DNA from: Intestinibacter sp964449895
GTDB taxonomy: Bacteria; Bacillota; Clostridia; Peptostreptococcales; Peptostreptococcaceae
Direction: 5' to 3'
Assembly: GCA_964449895.1 (NCBI GenBank)
Contig: CAYVBY010000015.1
Span: 1-55,927, forward strand
DNA length: 55,927 nt
Part shown: piece by piece, positions 25,993 to 34,294 of the stretch
Layout of the letters: the number at the start of each line of letters is the position of its first letter
Numbering within the stretch: position 1 is the first letter of the stretch
Notes under the pieces: generated by a model
Database searches by the model: none
What the model was told of the DNA's origin: nothing
Seen by the model: the letters and a program-made list of their open reading frames with translations, nothing else
Program-made: the position numbers and the translations under genes

Positions 25993-27138
25993 ATGGAAAA
26001 AGGATATACTTTAATTTCACCTTGCTTCTTTGGCGTTGAAAAAATGCTTGCAAATGAAATTAAAAATTTAGGATTTGAAATAATAAAGACAGAAGACGGA
26101 AGAGTTACTTATAAGACAGATGAATATGGAATAGCAAAAGCTAATATGTGGCTTAGATGTGCAGAAAGAGTTCATTTAAAAGTAGCAGAATTTGAAGCTA
26201 AAAGCTTCGATGAATTATTTGAAGGAACAAAGAGAATAAATTGGGCAAAATACATACCTTATGGAGCTCAATTTCCAATAACTAAGGCATCTTCAATAAA
26301 ATCAAAATTACATTCTATACCAGATATACAATCTATAGTAAAAAAAGCAGTTGTAGAAAGTCTTAAAAAAAGCTATTTAGAAACTGGTATGTTAAAAGAA
26401 GATAAAGAAAAATATCCAATTTATGTATTTATACATAAAGACAAGGTAACACTTACAATAGATACTACAGGTACTGCTCTTCACAAAAGAGGATACAGAG
26501 AAAAGGCAAATAAAGCTCCAATAAGAGAAACTTTAGCTGCTTCTATTATGTATTTAACTCCATGGAGACCAGGAAGAACATTAGTAGACCCTATGTGTGG
26601 TTCAGGAACACTTTTAATTGAAGCTGCTATGATGGGAATAAATATGGCTCCAGGTCTTAATCGTGAATTTATCTCTGAAAAATGGAGAACACTAGATAAG
26701 AAAATTTGGTGGGATACAAGAAGAGAAGCTTATGATTTAATGAATGAAGATATAGATTTTAAAATCTATGGATATGATATAGACGAAGAAGTAATAGAAA
26801 TAGCAAGAGAAAATGCAGAAATAGCAGGAGTTGAAAATTATATAGAATTTAATGTGGCAGATGCTACTGAATTTACAAGTGATGAAGAATATGGATTTAT
26901 AGTTACAAATCCACCTTATGGAGAAAGACTTGAAGATGTAGATACTGTAAAGATGCTTTATAAACAACTTGGTTATGCATTTAGAAAATTAAAAAATTGG
27001 TCTTACTATCTTATAACTTCTTATGAAGATTTTGAAAATGAATTTGGACAAGATGCCATAAAGAAAAGAAAATTATATAATGGTATGTTAAAAAGTTATT
27101 TATATCAATATCCAGGACCAAAACCACCTAGAAAATAA
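25993..27138 (+). CDS. THUMP-domain class I RNA methyltransferase (RlmL / YpsC type)
   Basis: The 381-residue enzyme has an N-terminal ferredoxin-like/THUMP region (about 1-160) and a Rossmann methyltransferase domain with DPMCGSGTLLIEAAM near 199 (SAM binding) and NPPYGERL near 309 (catalytic N-P-P-Y of N6-adenine or N2-guanine methylases). Relatives modify N2 of a guanine in 23S rRNA (G2445 in E. coli). The start is supported by the family's usual N-terminus, although the SD is 32 nt away behind a hairpin. The precise nucleotide modified is inferred. Confidence 0.9.
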   Translation: MEKGYTLISPCFFGVEKMLANEIKNLGFEIIKTEDGRVTYKTDEYGIAKANMWLRCAERVHLKVAEFEAKSFDELFEGTKRINWAKYIPYGAQFPITKASSIKSKLHSIPDIQSIVKKAVVESLKKSYLETGMLKEDKEKYPIYVFIHKDKVTLTIDTTGTALHKRGYREKANKAPIRETLAASIMYLTPWRPGRTLVDPMCGSGTLLIEAAMMGINMAPGLNREFISEKWRTLDKKIWWDTRREAYDLMNEDIDFKIYGYDIDEEVIEIARENAEIAGVENYIEFNVADATEFTSDEEYGFIVTNPPYGERLEDVDTVKMLYKQLGYAFRKLKNWSYYLITSYEDFENEFGQDAIKKRKLYNGMLKSYLYQYPGPKPPRK

Positions 27139-27155
27139 TTAAATCAATTTGTAAT

Positions 27156-27202
27156 AAAATCCACAGTAATTAATTTTAAAAAATTAAATCTGTGGATTTT
27201 TA
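27156..27202 (+). terminator. Terminator after the methyltransferase gene
   Basis: AAAATCCACAG pairs with CTGTGGATTTTT. Confidence 0.85.
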
Positions 27203-27313
27203 TATTACATAATATATATATTTTAAAATATTTATAAGGAAGTCATAAAAAAGCATAAAAACCAAATAAAAAAAATATAAATATTATATAGTATTTGGGA
27301 GGTGTTATTTTAA

Positions 27314-27904
27314 ATGGCAAAGAAAAATAAAAAAATTCATAAAAATAGTGAAACTGAAAATAATGAAATAAAATACGAGGAAGAATACAATAATGTTATT
27401 TTGAATGATGAAATTTTAGAAGATAGAAAAGATGATTTTGAAGTTCAAAATGCTCAAAATAATAAAAAGGTTAAAAAATCAGGTTTTAAATTTCAAATGG
27501 GCAAAAAAAATAAATCTAAAAATAATTCAAATAATCAAAATCCAATAAAAGACAAAAAAAATTCGAAAACATCTAAAAAGACTAATCAAGATAAAGATAT
27601 TTCAAAATCTAAAAAGCAAACTAAAGGCAAAAAAACAAGACCTAAAAATATTGAAAAAAATATAGAGGAAAATCAAAGTGAAATTAAAACTCCTAAAAAA
27701 CAAAGAAAAAAAAGACTTAATAAAAATGAAGTAAAAAAAACAGATGAAAATATAGAAATAAAAGAAGTAGAAGAGATACAAAATTATATTAAATACAATG
27801 AAGAAGAATCTGAACAAACCAATATAAATAGATGTTCTAATTTAGATATAGAAAACGAAAATAATAATCTAGAAGATAATAAAAATTTATCAAATGAAAA
27901 TTAA
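27314..27904 (+). CDS. Lys/Asn/Glu-rich low-complexity protein of unknown function
   Basis: The 196-residue product has no hydrophobic core, signal peptide or membrane segment. Residues 1-140 are strongly basic (repeated KKNK, KSKNNSN, KQTKGKKTRPKN) and the last 55 are acidic (EVEEIQNY, NEEESEQ, ENENNNLEDN). It is probably disordered; a nucleic acid-binding tail is possible. A good SD (GGGAGGTG) and ATG support expression, while A-rich composition could create such a frame by chance. I do not recognise a family. Confidence 0.6.
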   Translation: MAKKNKKIHKNSETENNEIKYEEEYNNVILNDEILEDRKDDFEVQNAQNNKKVKKSGFKFQMGKKNKSKNNSNNQNPIKDKKNSKTSKKTNQDKDISKSKKQTKGKKTRPKNIEKNIEENQSEIKTPKKQRKKRLNKNEVKKTDENIEIKEVEEIQNYIKYNEEESEQTNINRCSNLDIENENNNLEDNKNLSNEN

Positions 27905-27964
27905 AAAATTGCAATAAAAATAAAACAATAAGTTTATTTTAAATAATAATAAGCTATAATATAT

Positions 27965-28020
27965 AAAAGGGTTGTCATAAATGATAAGTTCAATCGTTTA
28001 GGTACAACTCTTTTAATTTT
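27965..28020 (+). terminator. Terminator upstream of the lipoprotein gene
   Basis: AAAGGGTTGT pairs with ACAACTCTTT (one G-U pair) around a loop of about 28 nt, followed by TTAATTTTT. Confidence 0.65.
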
Positions 28021-28080
28021 TGTATCAAAATTGTATAATAAATATATGCTGAAATTTATATAATAAATAGGAGGAAAATG

Positions 28081-29469
28081 ATGAAACTACTAAAATTAGT
28101 AGGTATCTTATCTTTGACGATGATATTGTGTACAGGCTGTTCGAATTTAGGTAAAAATACTCCTGAAAATTTACTAGATGAAATGCCTATTTACAATGAA
28201 ACTAGAAAAGAGATATCAAGTGAAGTAAAAAGAGTTTTAGGTAGCTCAACGCTGCTTCTGCCCTCAAATTCTACAGATGTTGGAAATATAAATGAAATAG
28301 ACCTAAATAATGACTACAAAAAAGAAACGATTTTTTTCCAAATGAAAGAAGATGTTATAAATGAGGACAATAGTAAAGTAGGATTTACTATATTAGATGA
28401 TAAAAATGAAAATTATGATGAAACATATATAGAAGTAGGAGAAAAAATAAAATACGCTAATTTTTATGACTTAGATAATGATAACAATAAAGAAATAATT
28501 TTACTTGTAGAGCACAATGACAGCACAACTCTTACTATATGTAGATATGAAGATAATCAAATAAAAGTTTTGACATCAAAAGAAAAAAATAATATTTTTG
28601 GAAGTGATAATACTTTTAAAGCAAAAATATTAATAGATGATATGAATGATGATGGTATTTTAGAGTTAATAGTTTATAATTATAGTTATCAAATTAAAAA
28701 CATGAATATTTATATGATGAATTTAAAAGATGATATGTTATCTATTTTAGATATAGAGACATTTGAAAATGTAAGATCATTTGAAAATTTAAATGTTGTA
28801 ATAGGAAATATATCTTCTAAACAAAAAGCTTTATTTTTAAGTATACCTTATTCAGATAGAACTGATTATACTACAAATATCGTTTATTTAAATGAAGATA
28901 ATAAAATGGAAAAAGCATTTAATAAGGGGTATGAAAATATCTCAAATATCTATTATATACCTTTTGAAGATATAAATAATGACGGTATAACAAATATTCC
29001 TATAGTAGATACTAATAGCATAAATAATTATACTTTAAATACGAATCTTGTTAAAAGTAATGCTACTATAACTTGGCAAAAATATAATTTAAAAAAAGAT
29101 AAAGAAGCTGATTTTTTATTTGTAAATCAAATTTATTACAATTATCAATATAATTTTAAATTTTTAATTCCTAATAATTTAGTTGGAAAAATATATATAA
29201 ATGAAGATACAGAATCGAGTAACAATCATCTAAAAGTGTTTAAATTTAGATATGGAAATAATAATGAACTTGAAGATTTATTTACGTTAAATTTATGTCA
29301 AAAAAATATAGCTGCAGATAATAAACAATCAAGTCAAAAATCAACTGAAAATGTATTAGAATCAGATAAGTATGTTTTTTCAATTACAAACTTAAATGAT
29401 AAAAATATAAATAAATTTGGACTGAATTTAGATGTAATATCGGATTATTTTTCAAAAATTAACAAATAA
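28081..29469 (+). CDS. Lipoprotein with VCBS/FG-GAP-like calcium-binding repeats
   Basis: The 462-residue product has a signal peptide and a lipobox ending at C20 (ILCTGC; Cys at -3 is unusual). Three aspartate-rich loops resemble EF-hand-like FG-GAP/VCBS sites: DLDNDNNKE, DDMNDDGILE and DINNDGITN. Such repeats form extracellular beta-propeller-like domains that bind Ca2+. The start is ATG at 28081, 6 bases after GGAGG; ATG at 28078 is too close. The two-component system follows after 19 bp, so this surface protein may supply or modulate the kinase's signal. That link is inference. Confidence 0.8.
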   Translation: MKLLKLVGILSLTMILCTGCSNLGKNTPENLLDEMPIYNETRKEISSEVKRVLGSSTLLLPSNSTDVGNINEIDLNNDYKKETIFFQMKEDVINEDNSKVGFTILDDKNENYDETYIEVGEKIKYANFYDLDNDNNKEIILLVEHNDSTTLTICRYEDNQIKVLTSKEKNNIFGSDNTFKAKILIDDMNDDGILELIVYNYSYQIKNMNIYMMNLKDDMLSILDIETFENVRSFENLNVVIGNISSKQKALFLSIPYSDRTDYTTNIVYLNEDNKMEKAFNKGYENISNIYYIPFEDINNDGITNIPIVDTNSINNYTLNTNLVKSNATITWQKYNLKKDKEADFLFVNQIYYNYQYNFKFLIPNNLVGKIYINEDTESSNNHLKVFKFRYGNNNELEDLFTLNLCQKNIAADNKQSSQKSTENVLESDKYVFSITNLNDKNINKFGLNLDVISDYFSKINK

Positions 29470-29488
29470 ACTTGAGGGGTGAAAGATA

Positions 29489-30187
29489 ATGAAAGAAAAG
29501 ATTTTAGTTTTAGAAGATGAAATAGGAATAAGAAGTTTTGTTAGTATAAATTTAAAAAGGGAAGGCTATGAAATAATTGAAGCTGGTACTGGTTCAGAAG
29601 CTATAGAAAAAATAACATTAAATCCTGACATTTCAATAGCTCTTTTAGATGTTATGCTTCCTGATATGAGTGGTATAGATGTTTGTAAGCATATAAGACA
29701 AAATTTTGATCAAGTAGGGATAATAATGCTTACTGCAAAAGCTCAAGAAGAAGACAAGCTTGAAGGGTTTATTTCTGGAGCTGATGATTATATAGTAAAA
29801 CCATTTAGTATAAAAGAATTACTAGTTAGAGTTTCAGCTCTTCTTAGAAGAGTCAAAAAAGAAGAAAGTTCTGTAAACTTAAATAAAATAGTATCAGATC
29901 CTTTTGTACTTGATTTAGATAAGAGAAAATTATTTAAAAACTCAAAGGAAATAGATTTAACACCAACTGAGTTTTCAATAGTTAAATATTTAATGATAAA
30001 TGCTAAACAGTCATTAAATAGAGATCAAATCCTAAAAGAGGTTTGGGGTAATAACAATTTATATGATTTTAAAATAGTAGATGTAAATATTAGAAGAATA
30101 AGAAATAAAATAGAAGATGATCCATCAAAACCAAAATATATACAAACTGTTTGGGGTTATGGATATTGTTTTAGAAAGGAAGACTAA
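29489..30187 (+). CDS. OmpR-family response regulator
   Basis: The 232-residue protein has a receiver domain with acidic pair D10-E11, phosphoacceptor D54 (LLDVMLP), Thr near 82 (MLTAKA) and Lys near 105 (VKPF). The C-terminal winged helix (about 135-230) contains LTPTEFSIVKYL and the closing TVWGYGYCF. It should bind DNA when phosphorylated by the kinase encoded 2 bp downstream. Targets are unknown; the adjacent lipoprotein gene is a candidate. Confidence 0.95.
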   Translation: MKEKILVLEDEIGIRSFVSINLKREGYEIIEAGTGSEAIEKITLNPDISIALLDVMLPDMSGIDVCKHIRQNFDQVGIIMLTAKAQEEDKLEGFISGADDYIVKPFSIKELLVRVSALLRRVKKEESSVNLNKIVSDPFVLDLDKRKLFKNSKEIDLTPTEFSIVKYLMINAKQSLNRDQILKEVWGNNNLYDFKIVDVNIRRIRNKIEDDPSKPKYIQTVWGYGYCFRKED

Positions 30188-30189
30188 AG

Positions 30190-31647
30190 TTGAATTTAAT
30201 ACATTTAGAAGGTTTAAGAAAAAGAGTAATAAAATATTATTTTATTATGATTATAATTACAGTTGCTTTATTTGAAGCCTTATTTATGTTTTATATGAGA
30301 ACTTATTATTACGATACAGCGAGACAATCTTTAATTAGACAAGCTCACTATACAGAAGTAAATTACAATGCGGCTGGAAAAGAATCGTGGAGTTTTGAAG
30401 AAAAAATAAATAATATTTTTGAAAAAGAAAACATGGCTGAAGATACTACATTTGCAGTTGAAATTATAGATAAAGACAAGAAAGTTTTAGTCGATCAATA
30501 TGGTATTAAAACAAATGAAAAAGTAAATTATGAAGATGTAAATAAAGCATTAGCAGGAGTAGAAGGAAATAACATCTTAAAATATAAAATTCCTGAAACT
30601 AAAGATCATATTATGAGTATATCTGTGCCTTTGAAAGTTAACAATGTAATAGAAGGCGTAGTTAGATATAGTGTTTCACTTAAACAAATAGACAATGTTA
30701 TTTTTAAATTAGCTCTTGGGATTTTTATGGGAGGACTTGTTATATTACTTATATGTCTACTTTTAAGTCTTAGATTTGCAGAATCTTTGATAGGTCCTAT
30801 AAAAGATTTGAAAAAGACAGCTAATCAACTTGCACAAGGAAATTATAATATAAATTTAGATAACAAAAAATTACATAATGATGAAATTGGAGATTTAGTA
30901 AAGACATTTGAGCATATGGCTAAAGAAATAGACAAAAGTAGAAAATTAAAAGAAGAATTTATATCTTCAGTTTCACATGAACTTAGAACACCACTTACAT
31001 CTATAAAAGGTTGGAGTGAAACTTTAAGTTATGAAGGAATAGGCAAGGAAGAACTTGATTTAGGACTTGGGATAATTCAAGATGAGACAGAAAGAATGAT
31101 AACTTTAGTAGAAGAACTTTTAGATTTTTCACGTTTAGCATCAGATAGAATAAGACTTCAAATAGACATGGTAAATGTGGTAAAACTTGCTAAAGATGTT
31201 GTAAATCAGCTTGGTGTTAAAGCTAGAGAAAAAAATATTACTCTTTTGACTGAGTTTGGAATGAAAGAAAGGGAAATAAAAGATATCCAAGGAGACAAAA
31301 ATAGACTTAGACAAGTTTTAATTAACCTTGTTCAAAATGCTCTTAAATTCACTGCAGAGGGCGGATATGTAGTTGTAAGACTTACTCAAGGGGAAGAATA
31401 TACTACTTTTTCAGTAAGTGATAATGGAATCGGAATCAAAAAAGAAAATTTAGAAAAAGTTTTGGATAAATTTTTCCAAGAAGACTACAATAAATCAGGA
31501 AGTGGTATAGGTCTTGCCATAAGTAATGAAATTGTAAAGCTTCACAAAGGTAAATTAATTTTAGAAAGTGAAAAAGGTCAAGGTACTACTATTACTTTCA
31601 CTTTAAAAAATAATTTAGTAGATGCTATAGTAGAGGATGATAAATAA
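30190..31647 (+). CDS. Membrane sensor histidine kinase
   Basis: The 485-residue protein has TM1 near 14-35, an extracellular sensor of about 135 residues, TM2 near 172-194 and a HAMP domain near 195-250. The HisKA H-box SVSHELRTPLTS with H263 follows, then an HATPase domain with the N-box NLVQNALKF, DNGIGI and GSGIGLAI. It is organised like WalK/ResE-type kinases. It autophosphorylates on His and passes phosphate to the regulator encoded just upstream. The start is TTG at 30190 behind AGGAAG. The signal is unknown. Confidence 0.94.
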   Translation: MNLIHLEGLRKRVIKYYFIMIIITVALFEALFMFYMRTYYYDTARQSLIRQAHYTEVNYNAAGKESWSFEEKINNIFEKENMAEDTTFAVEIIDKDKKVLVDQYGIKTNEKVNYEDVNKALAGVEGNNILKYKIPETKDHIMSISVPLKVNNVIEGVVRYSVSLKQIDNVIFKLALGIFMGGLVILLICLLLSLRFAESLIGPIKDLKKTANQLAQGNYNINLDNKKLHNDEIGDLVKTFEHMAKEIDKSRKLKEEFISSVSHELRTPLTSIKGWSETLSYEGIGKEELDLGLGIIQDETERMITLVEELLDFSRLASDRIRLQIDMVNVVKLAKDVVNQLGVKAREKNITLLTEFGMKEREIKDIQGDKNRLRQVLINLVQNALKFTAEGGYVVVRLTQGEEYTTFSVSDNGIGIKKENLEKVLDKFFQEDYNKSGSGIGLAISNEIVKLHKGKLILESEKGQGTTITFTLKNNLVDAIVEDDK

Positions 31648-31650
31648 ATT

Positions 31651-32388
31651 ATGAGAAATATTAAGATGACAATAATGTATGATGGTAGCAATTTTAAAGG
31701 ATTTCAAAGATTAAAAGATAATGACAATACAATTCAAGGAAAATTAGAATCTGTTTTGAGTAAAATGACAGGTGAAGATATAGAAATAATAGGTTCTGGA
31801 AGAACTGATATGGGTGTTCATGCATATGGTCAAGTAGTGAATTTTAAAACAAGCTCTGATTATTCGCTTGAAAAAATGCATAAATATTTATATGAATACC
31901 TTCCACAATCAATAGGAATAAAGGATATTGAAGAGGTTGATGATAGATTTCACAGTAGATATAATGCAAAGAGAAAGGTTTATTTATACAAAATAGACAA
32001 CAATAAATATCCAAATCCATTTGATAGAAAATATACTTGTCACGTTTCAAAAAAGTTAGATTTAGATAAAATGAAAAAAGTTGCAAGTGTATTAGTAGGA
32101 GAACATGATTTTACAAGTTTTTGTTCGTCTAGATCAAAGAAAAAAAGTCATGTAAGAGAAATTTACTCTATAAATATAAATCAAAAGGATAACTTAATAG
32201 AAATATATATCGAAGGTAATGGCTTTTTATATAATATGGTTAGAATAATAGCAGGTACTTTGATAGATGCAGGTCATGGTAAGATTGAATCAGATGAAGT
32301 AAAAAATATATTGTCTCTTAAAGATAGATCAAAATCACCAGAAACAGCTCCTGCAAAAGGTTTATTTTTATATAGAGTAAAATATTAA
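31651..32388 (+). CDS. truA: tRNA pseudouridine synthase A
   Basis: It converts uridines 38-40 of the tRNA anticodon arm to pseudouridine. The 245-residue protein has the catalytic aspartate D53 in GRTDMGVHA and the typical RYNAKRKVYLYKI, FCSSRSKKKSHVREI and FLYNMVRIIAGTL segments. It begins 3 bp after the kinase stop and is probably cotranscribed with it. Clostridial truA is usually found in ribosomal-protein clusters, so this could be a second copy (TruA2-like) with the same fold. Confidence 0.92.
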   Translation: MRNIKMTIMYDGSNFKGFQRLKDNDNTIQGKLESVLSKMTGEDIEIIGSGRTDMGVHAYGQVVNFKTSSDYSLEKMHKYLYEYLPQSIGIKDIEEVDDRFHSRYNAKRKVYLYKIDNNKYPNPFDRKYTCHVSKKLDLDKMKKVASVLVGEHDFTSFCSSRSKKKSHVREIYSININQKDNLIEIYIEGNGFLYNMVRIIAGTLIDAGHGKIESDEVKNILSLKDRSKSPETAPAKGLFLYRVKY

Positions 32389-32397
32389 AAATACTTG

Positions 32398-32426
32398 TTG
32401 ACATTTTTTTACATTTGATTTATTAT
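32398..32426 (+). promoter_or_regulatory. Promoter of the argG leader
   Basis: TTGACA (32398-32403), a 17-bp spacer and TATTAT (32421-32426). Confidence 0.85.
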
Positions 32427-32431
32427 TAACT

Positions 32432-32701
32432 CATAAATGAAACAAATAAAATTTGTATAAAGTAAATATAAGAAAATTCGGTGAAGAAGAAAGTAATTTA
32501 TTTTAAGTTTATAGAGAGTTGAGGATGGTGGAAGCTTGACAATAATAAATAAATGAAGAGAGCTTTGGAGAAGATTATCTGAAAATTAGTAAGATAATAG
32601 GAATGCCTTGCCTTAAAAGGAAGAGTGAATAAGTTTTACTTATTAATTAGAGTGGTAACGCGGAAGTAATTTCGTCTCTTGATTTACAAGAGGCGTTTTT
32701 T
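32432..32701 (+). promoter_or_regulatory. T-box leader of argG, arginine-type: specifier domain and module A
   Basis: Stem I contains AGAGAGTTGAGGATGG and a proposed AGA (Arg) specifier at 32559-32561. The first T-box is AGAGTGGTAACGCGG (32649-32663), and terminator A pairs CGTCTCTT (32673-32680) with AAGAGGCG (32688-32695) before six T. This terminator would stop transcription unless uncharged tRNA-Arg binds. Confidence 0.88.
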
Positions 32702-32790
32702 GTGCATCTTGATAAGTATAAACTTGTTAATAAGAGTGGTACCGCGATATTTCGTCTCTTAGTAATTTATTACTAAGAGACTTTTTTATA
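32702..32790 (+). promoter_or_regulatory. Second antiterminator/terminator module (B) of the argG T-box, without its own specifier domain
   Basis: A stem III-like hairpin (near 32711-32729) is followed by a second T-box AGAGTGGTACCGCG (32733-32746). Terminator B pairs GTCTCTTAGTAA (32754-32765) with TTACTAAGAGAC (32770-32781) and has six T. No AG-bulge or specifier loop fits in the roughly 30 nt between the modules. So one Stem I appears to serve two sequential terminators. Confidence 0.85.
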
Positions 32791-32904
32791 GCATAAAAGA
32801 AATTATATATAAAGTTCTATAAATATAATTTCAAAATATATCCAAAAAGGTTTTCTTTAAACTGAAGTTTCAAAATAAAATAATACATTAGGGGGATTAT
32901 AAAA

Positions 32905-34116
32905 ATGAAAGAAAAAGTTGTATTAGCATATTCAGGAGGATTAGATACTTCAATAACTATTCCATGGTTAAAAGAAAATTATGATTTAGATGTTATAGCT
33001 GTTTGTGGATTCGTTGGACAAGATGATGATATGAGCGGCATAGAAGAAAAAGCTTTAGCTAGTGGTGCTATAAAAGCTTATGTAGAAGATTTAAGAGAAG
33101 AATTCGTAACTACTACTATATATCAAGCTATAAAAGCAGAAACTTTATATGAAAATAGATATCCTTTAGGTACTGCACTTGCTAGACCTATAATAGGTAA
33201 AAAATTAGTTGAAATAGCTCAAAAAGAAGGAGCTAAATATATATGCCACGGTTGTACAGGAAAAGGAAACGACCAAGTTAGATTTGAAGGAACAATAGCA
33301 GCATTAGACCCATCTATAAAAGTTATAGCTCCATGGAGAATATGGGATATAAAATCAAGAGAAGATGCAATAGATTATGCTAACGAACATAATATACAAG
33401 TAACAGCAACTAAGAAAAAAATATATTCAGTAGATGATAACTTATGGCATGTATCTACTGAAGGTGGAGATATAGAATACTTAGAAAACGAACACAATAA
33501 AGATATCTACAAAAAAACTTGTGCACCAGAAGATGCAGTAGATGAACCTGAATATATAGAAATAGGATTTGAAAAAGGTGTTCCAGTATCTTTAAATGGA
33601 GAAAAATTACCACCAGTAGAATTAGTTGAAGCAGTTGATAAATTAGGTGCTAAACATGGTATAGGTATAGTTGACATACTAGAAAATAGATTAGTTGGTA
33701 TGAAATCAAGAGGTATATATGAAACTCCAGGAGGAGAAATATTCTATGCAGCTCACAACTACTTAGAAAGTGCTACATTAGATAAAGATACTCTTCACTT
33801 AAAACAAAGATTATCACTTGAATTTGCTGATTTAATATACAATGGTAAATGGTATTCTAAAACTTGTAAAGCAATAAATGCTTTCATGGATGAAACTCAA
33901 GAAAATGTTACAGGTTCTGTAAAATTAAAATTATACAAAGGTAATATAAAACCAGCTGGAATATTCAGTGACCATAAATTATATGACCAAAGTATATCTT
34001 CATTTGGTGATAGTGAATTATACGATCACAAAGATGCTGAAGGTTTCATAAACTTATTTACATTACCACTTAAAATAAATGCTATGACTCAAAATGGTAA
34101 AAAAATGAGCAAATAA
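32905..34116 (+). CDS. argG: Argininosuccinate synthase
   Basis: It joins citrulline and aspartate using ATP, the penultimate step of arginine synthesis. The 403-residue protein shows the PP-loop AYSGGLDTS at residues 8-16, the CHGCTGKGNDQVRFE citrulline/aspartate site near 116, and the family C-terminus. Codon use is highly adapted. SD GGGGG lies 8-9 bases before ATG. Expression is controlled by the two-module Arg T-box. argH, its usual partner, does not follow: the next gene is miaB after a terminator. Confidence 0.97.
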   Translation: MKEKVVLAYSGGLDTSITIPWLKENYDLDVIAVCGFVGQDDDMSGIEEKALASGAIKAYVEDLREEFVTTTIYQAIKAETLYENRYPLGTALARPIIGKKLVEIAQKEGAKYICHGCTGKGNDQVRFEGTIAALDPSIKVIAPWRIWDIKSREDAIDYANEHNIQVTATKKKIYSVDDNLWHVSTEGGDIEYLENEHNKDIYKKTCAPEDAVDEPEYIEIGFEKGVPVSLNGEKLPPVELVEAVDKLGAKHGIGIVDILENRLVGMKSRGIYETPGGEIFYAAHNYLESATLDKDTLHLKQRLSLEFADLIYNGKWYSKTCKAINAFMDETQENVTGSVKLKLYKGNIKPAGIFSDHKLYDQSISSFGDSELYDHKDAEGFINLFTLPLKINAMTQNGKKMSK

Positions 34117-34147
34117 TTGCTTTTAGTATATAATTAAAATAGAAATT

Positions 34148-34191
34148 AAAGGAATAGATTATTTAGTTGATATATAATCTATTCCTTTTTT
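34148..34191 (+). terminator. Terminator after argG
   Basis: AAAGGAATAGATTAT pairs with ATAATCTATTCCTTT and a T-tail. Confidence 0.88.
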
Positions 34192-34294
34192 ATGTACTTA
34201 AATTTTTATAAATAAAAAAAGATAAAAATTTTTTATGTGTTTATACATATTTATGATATAATAAAATTTGCATTATAGTGAAAGGAGAAATAAA

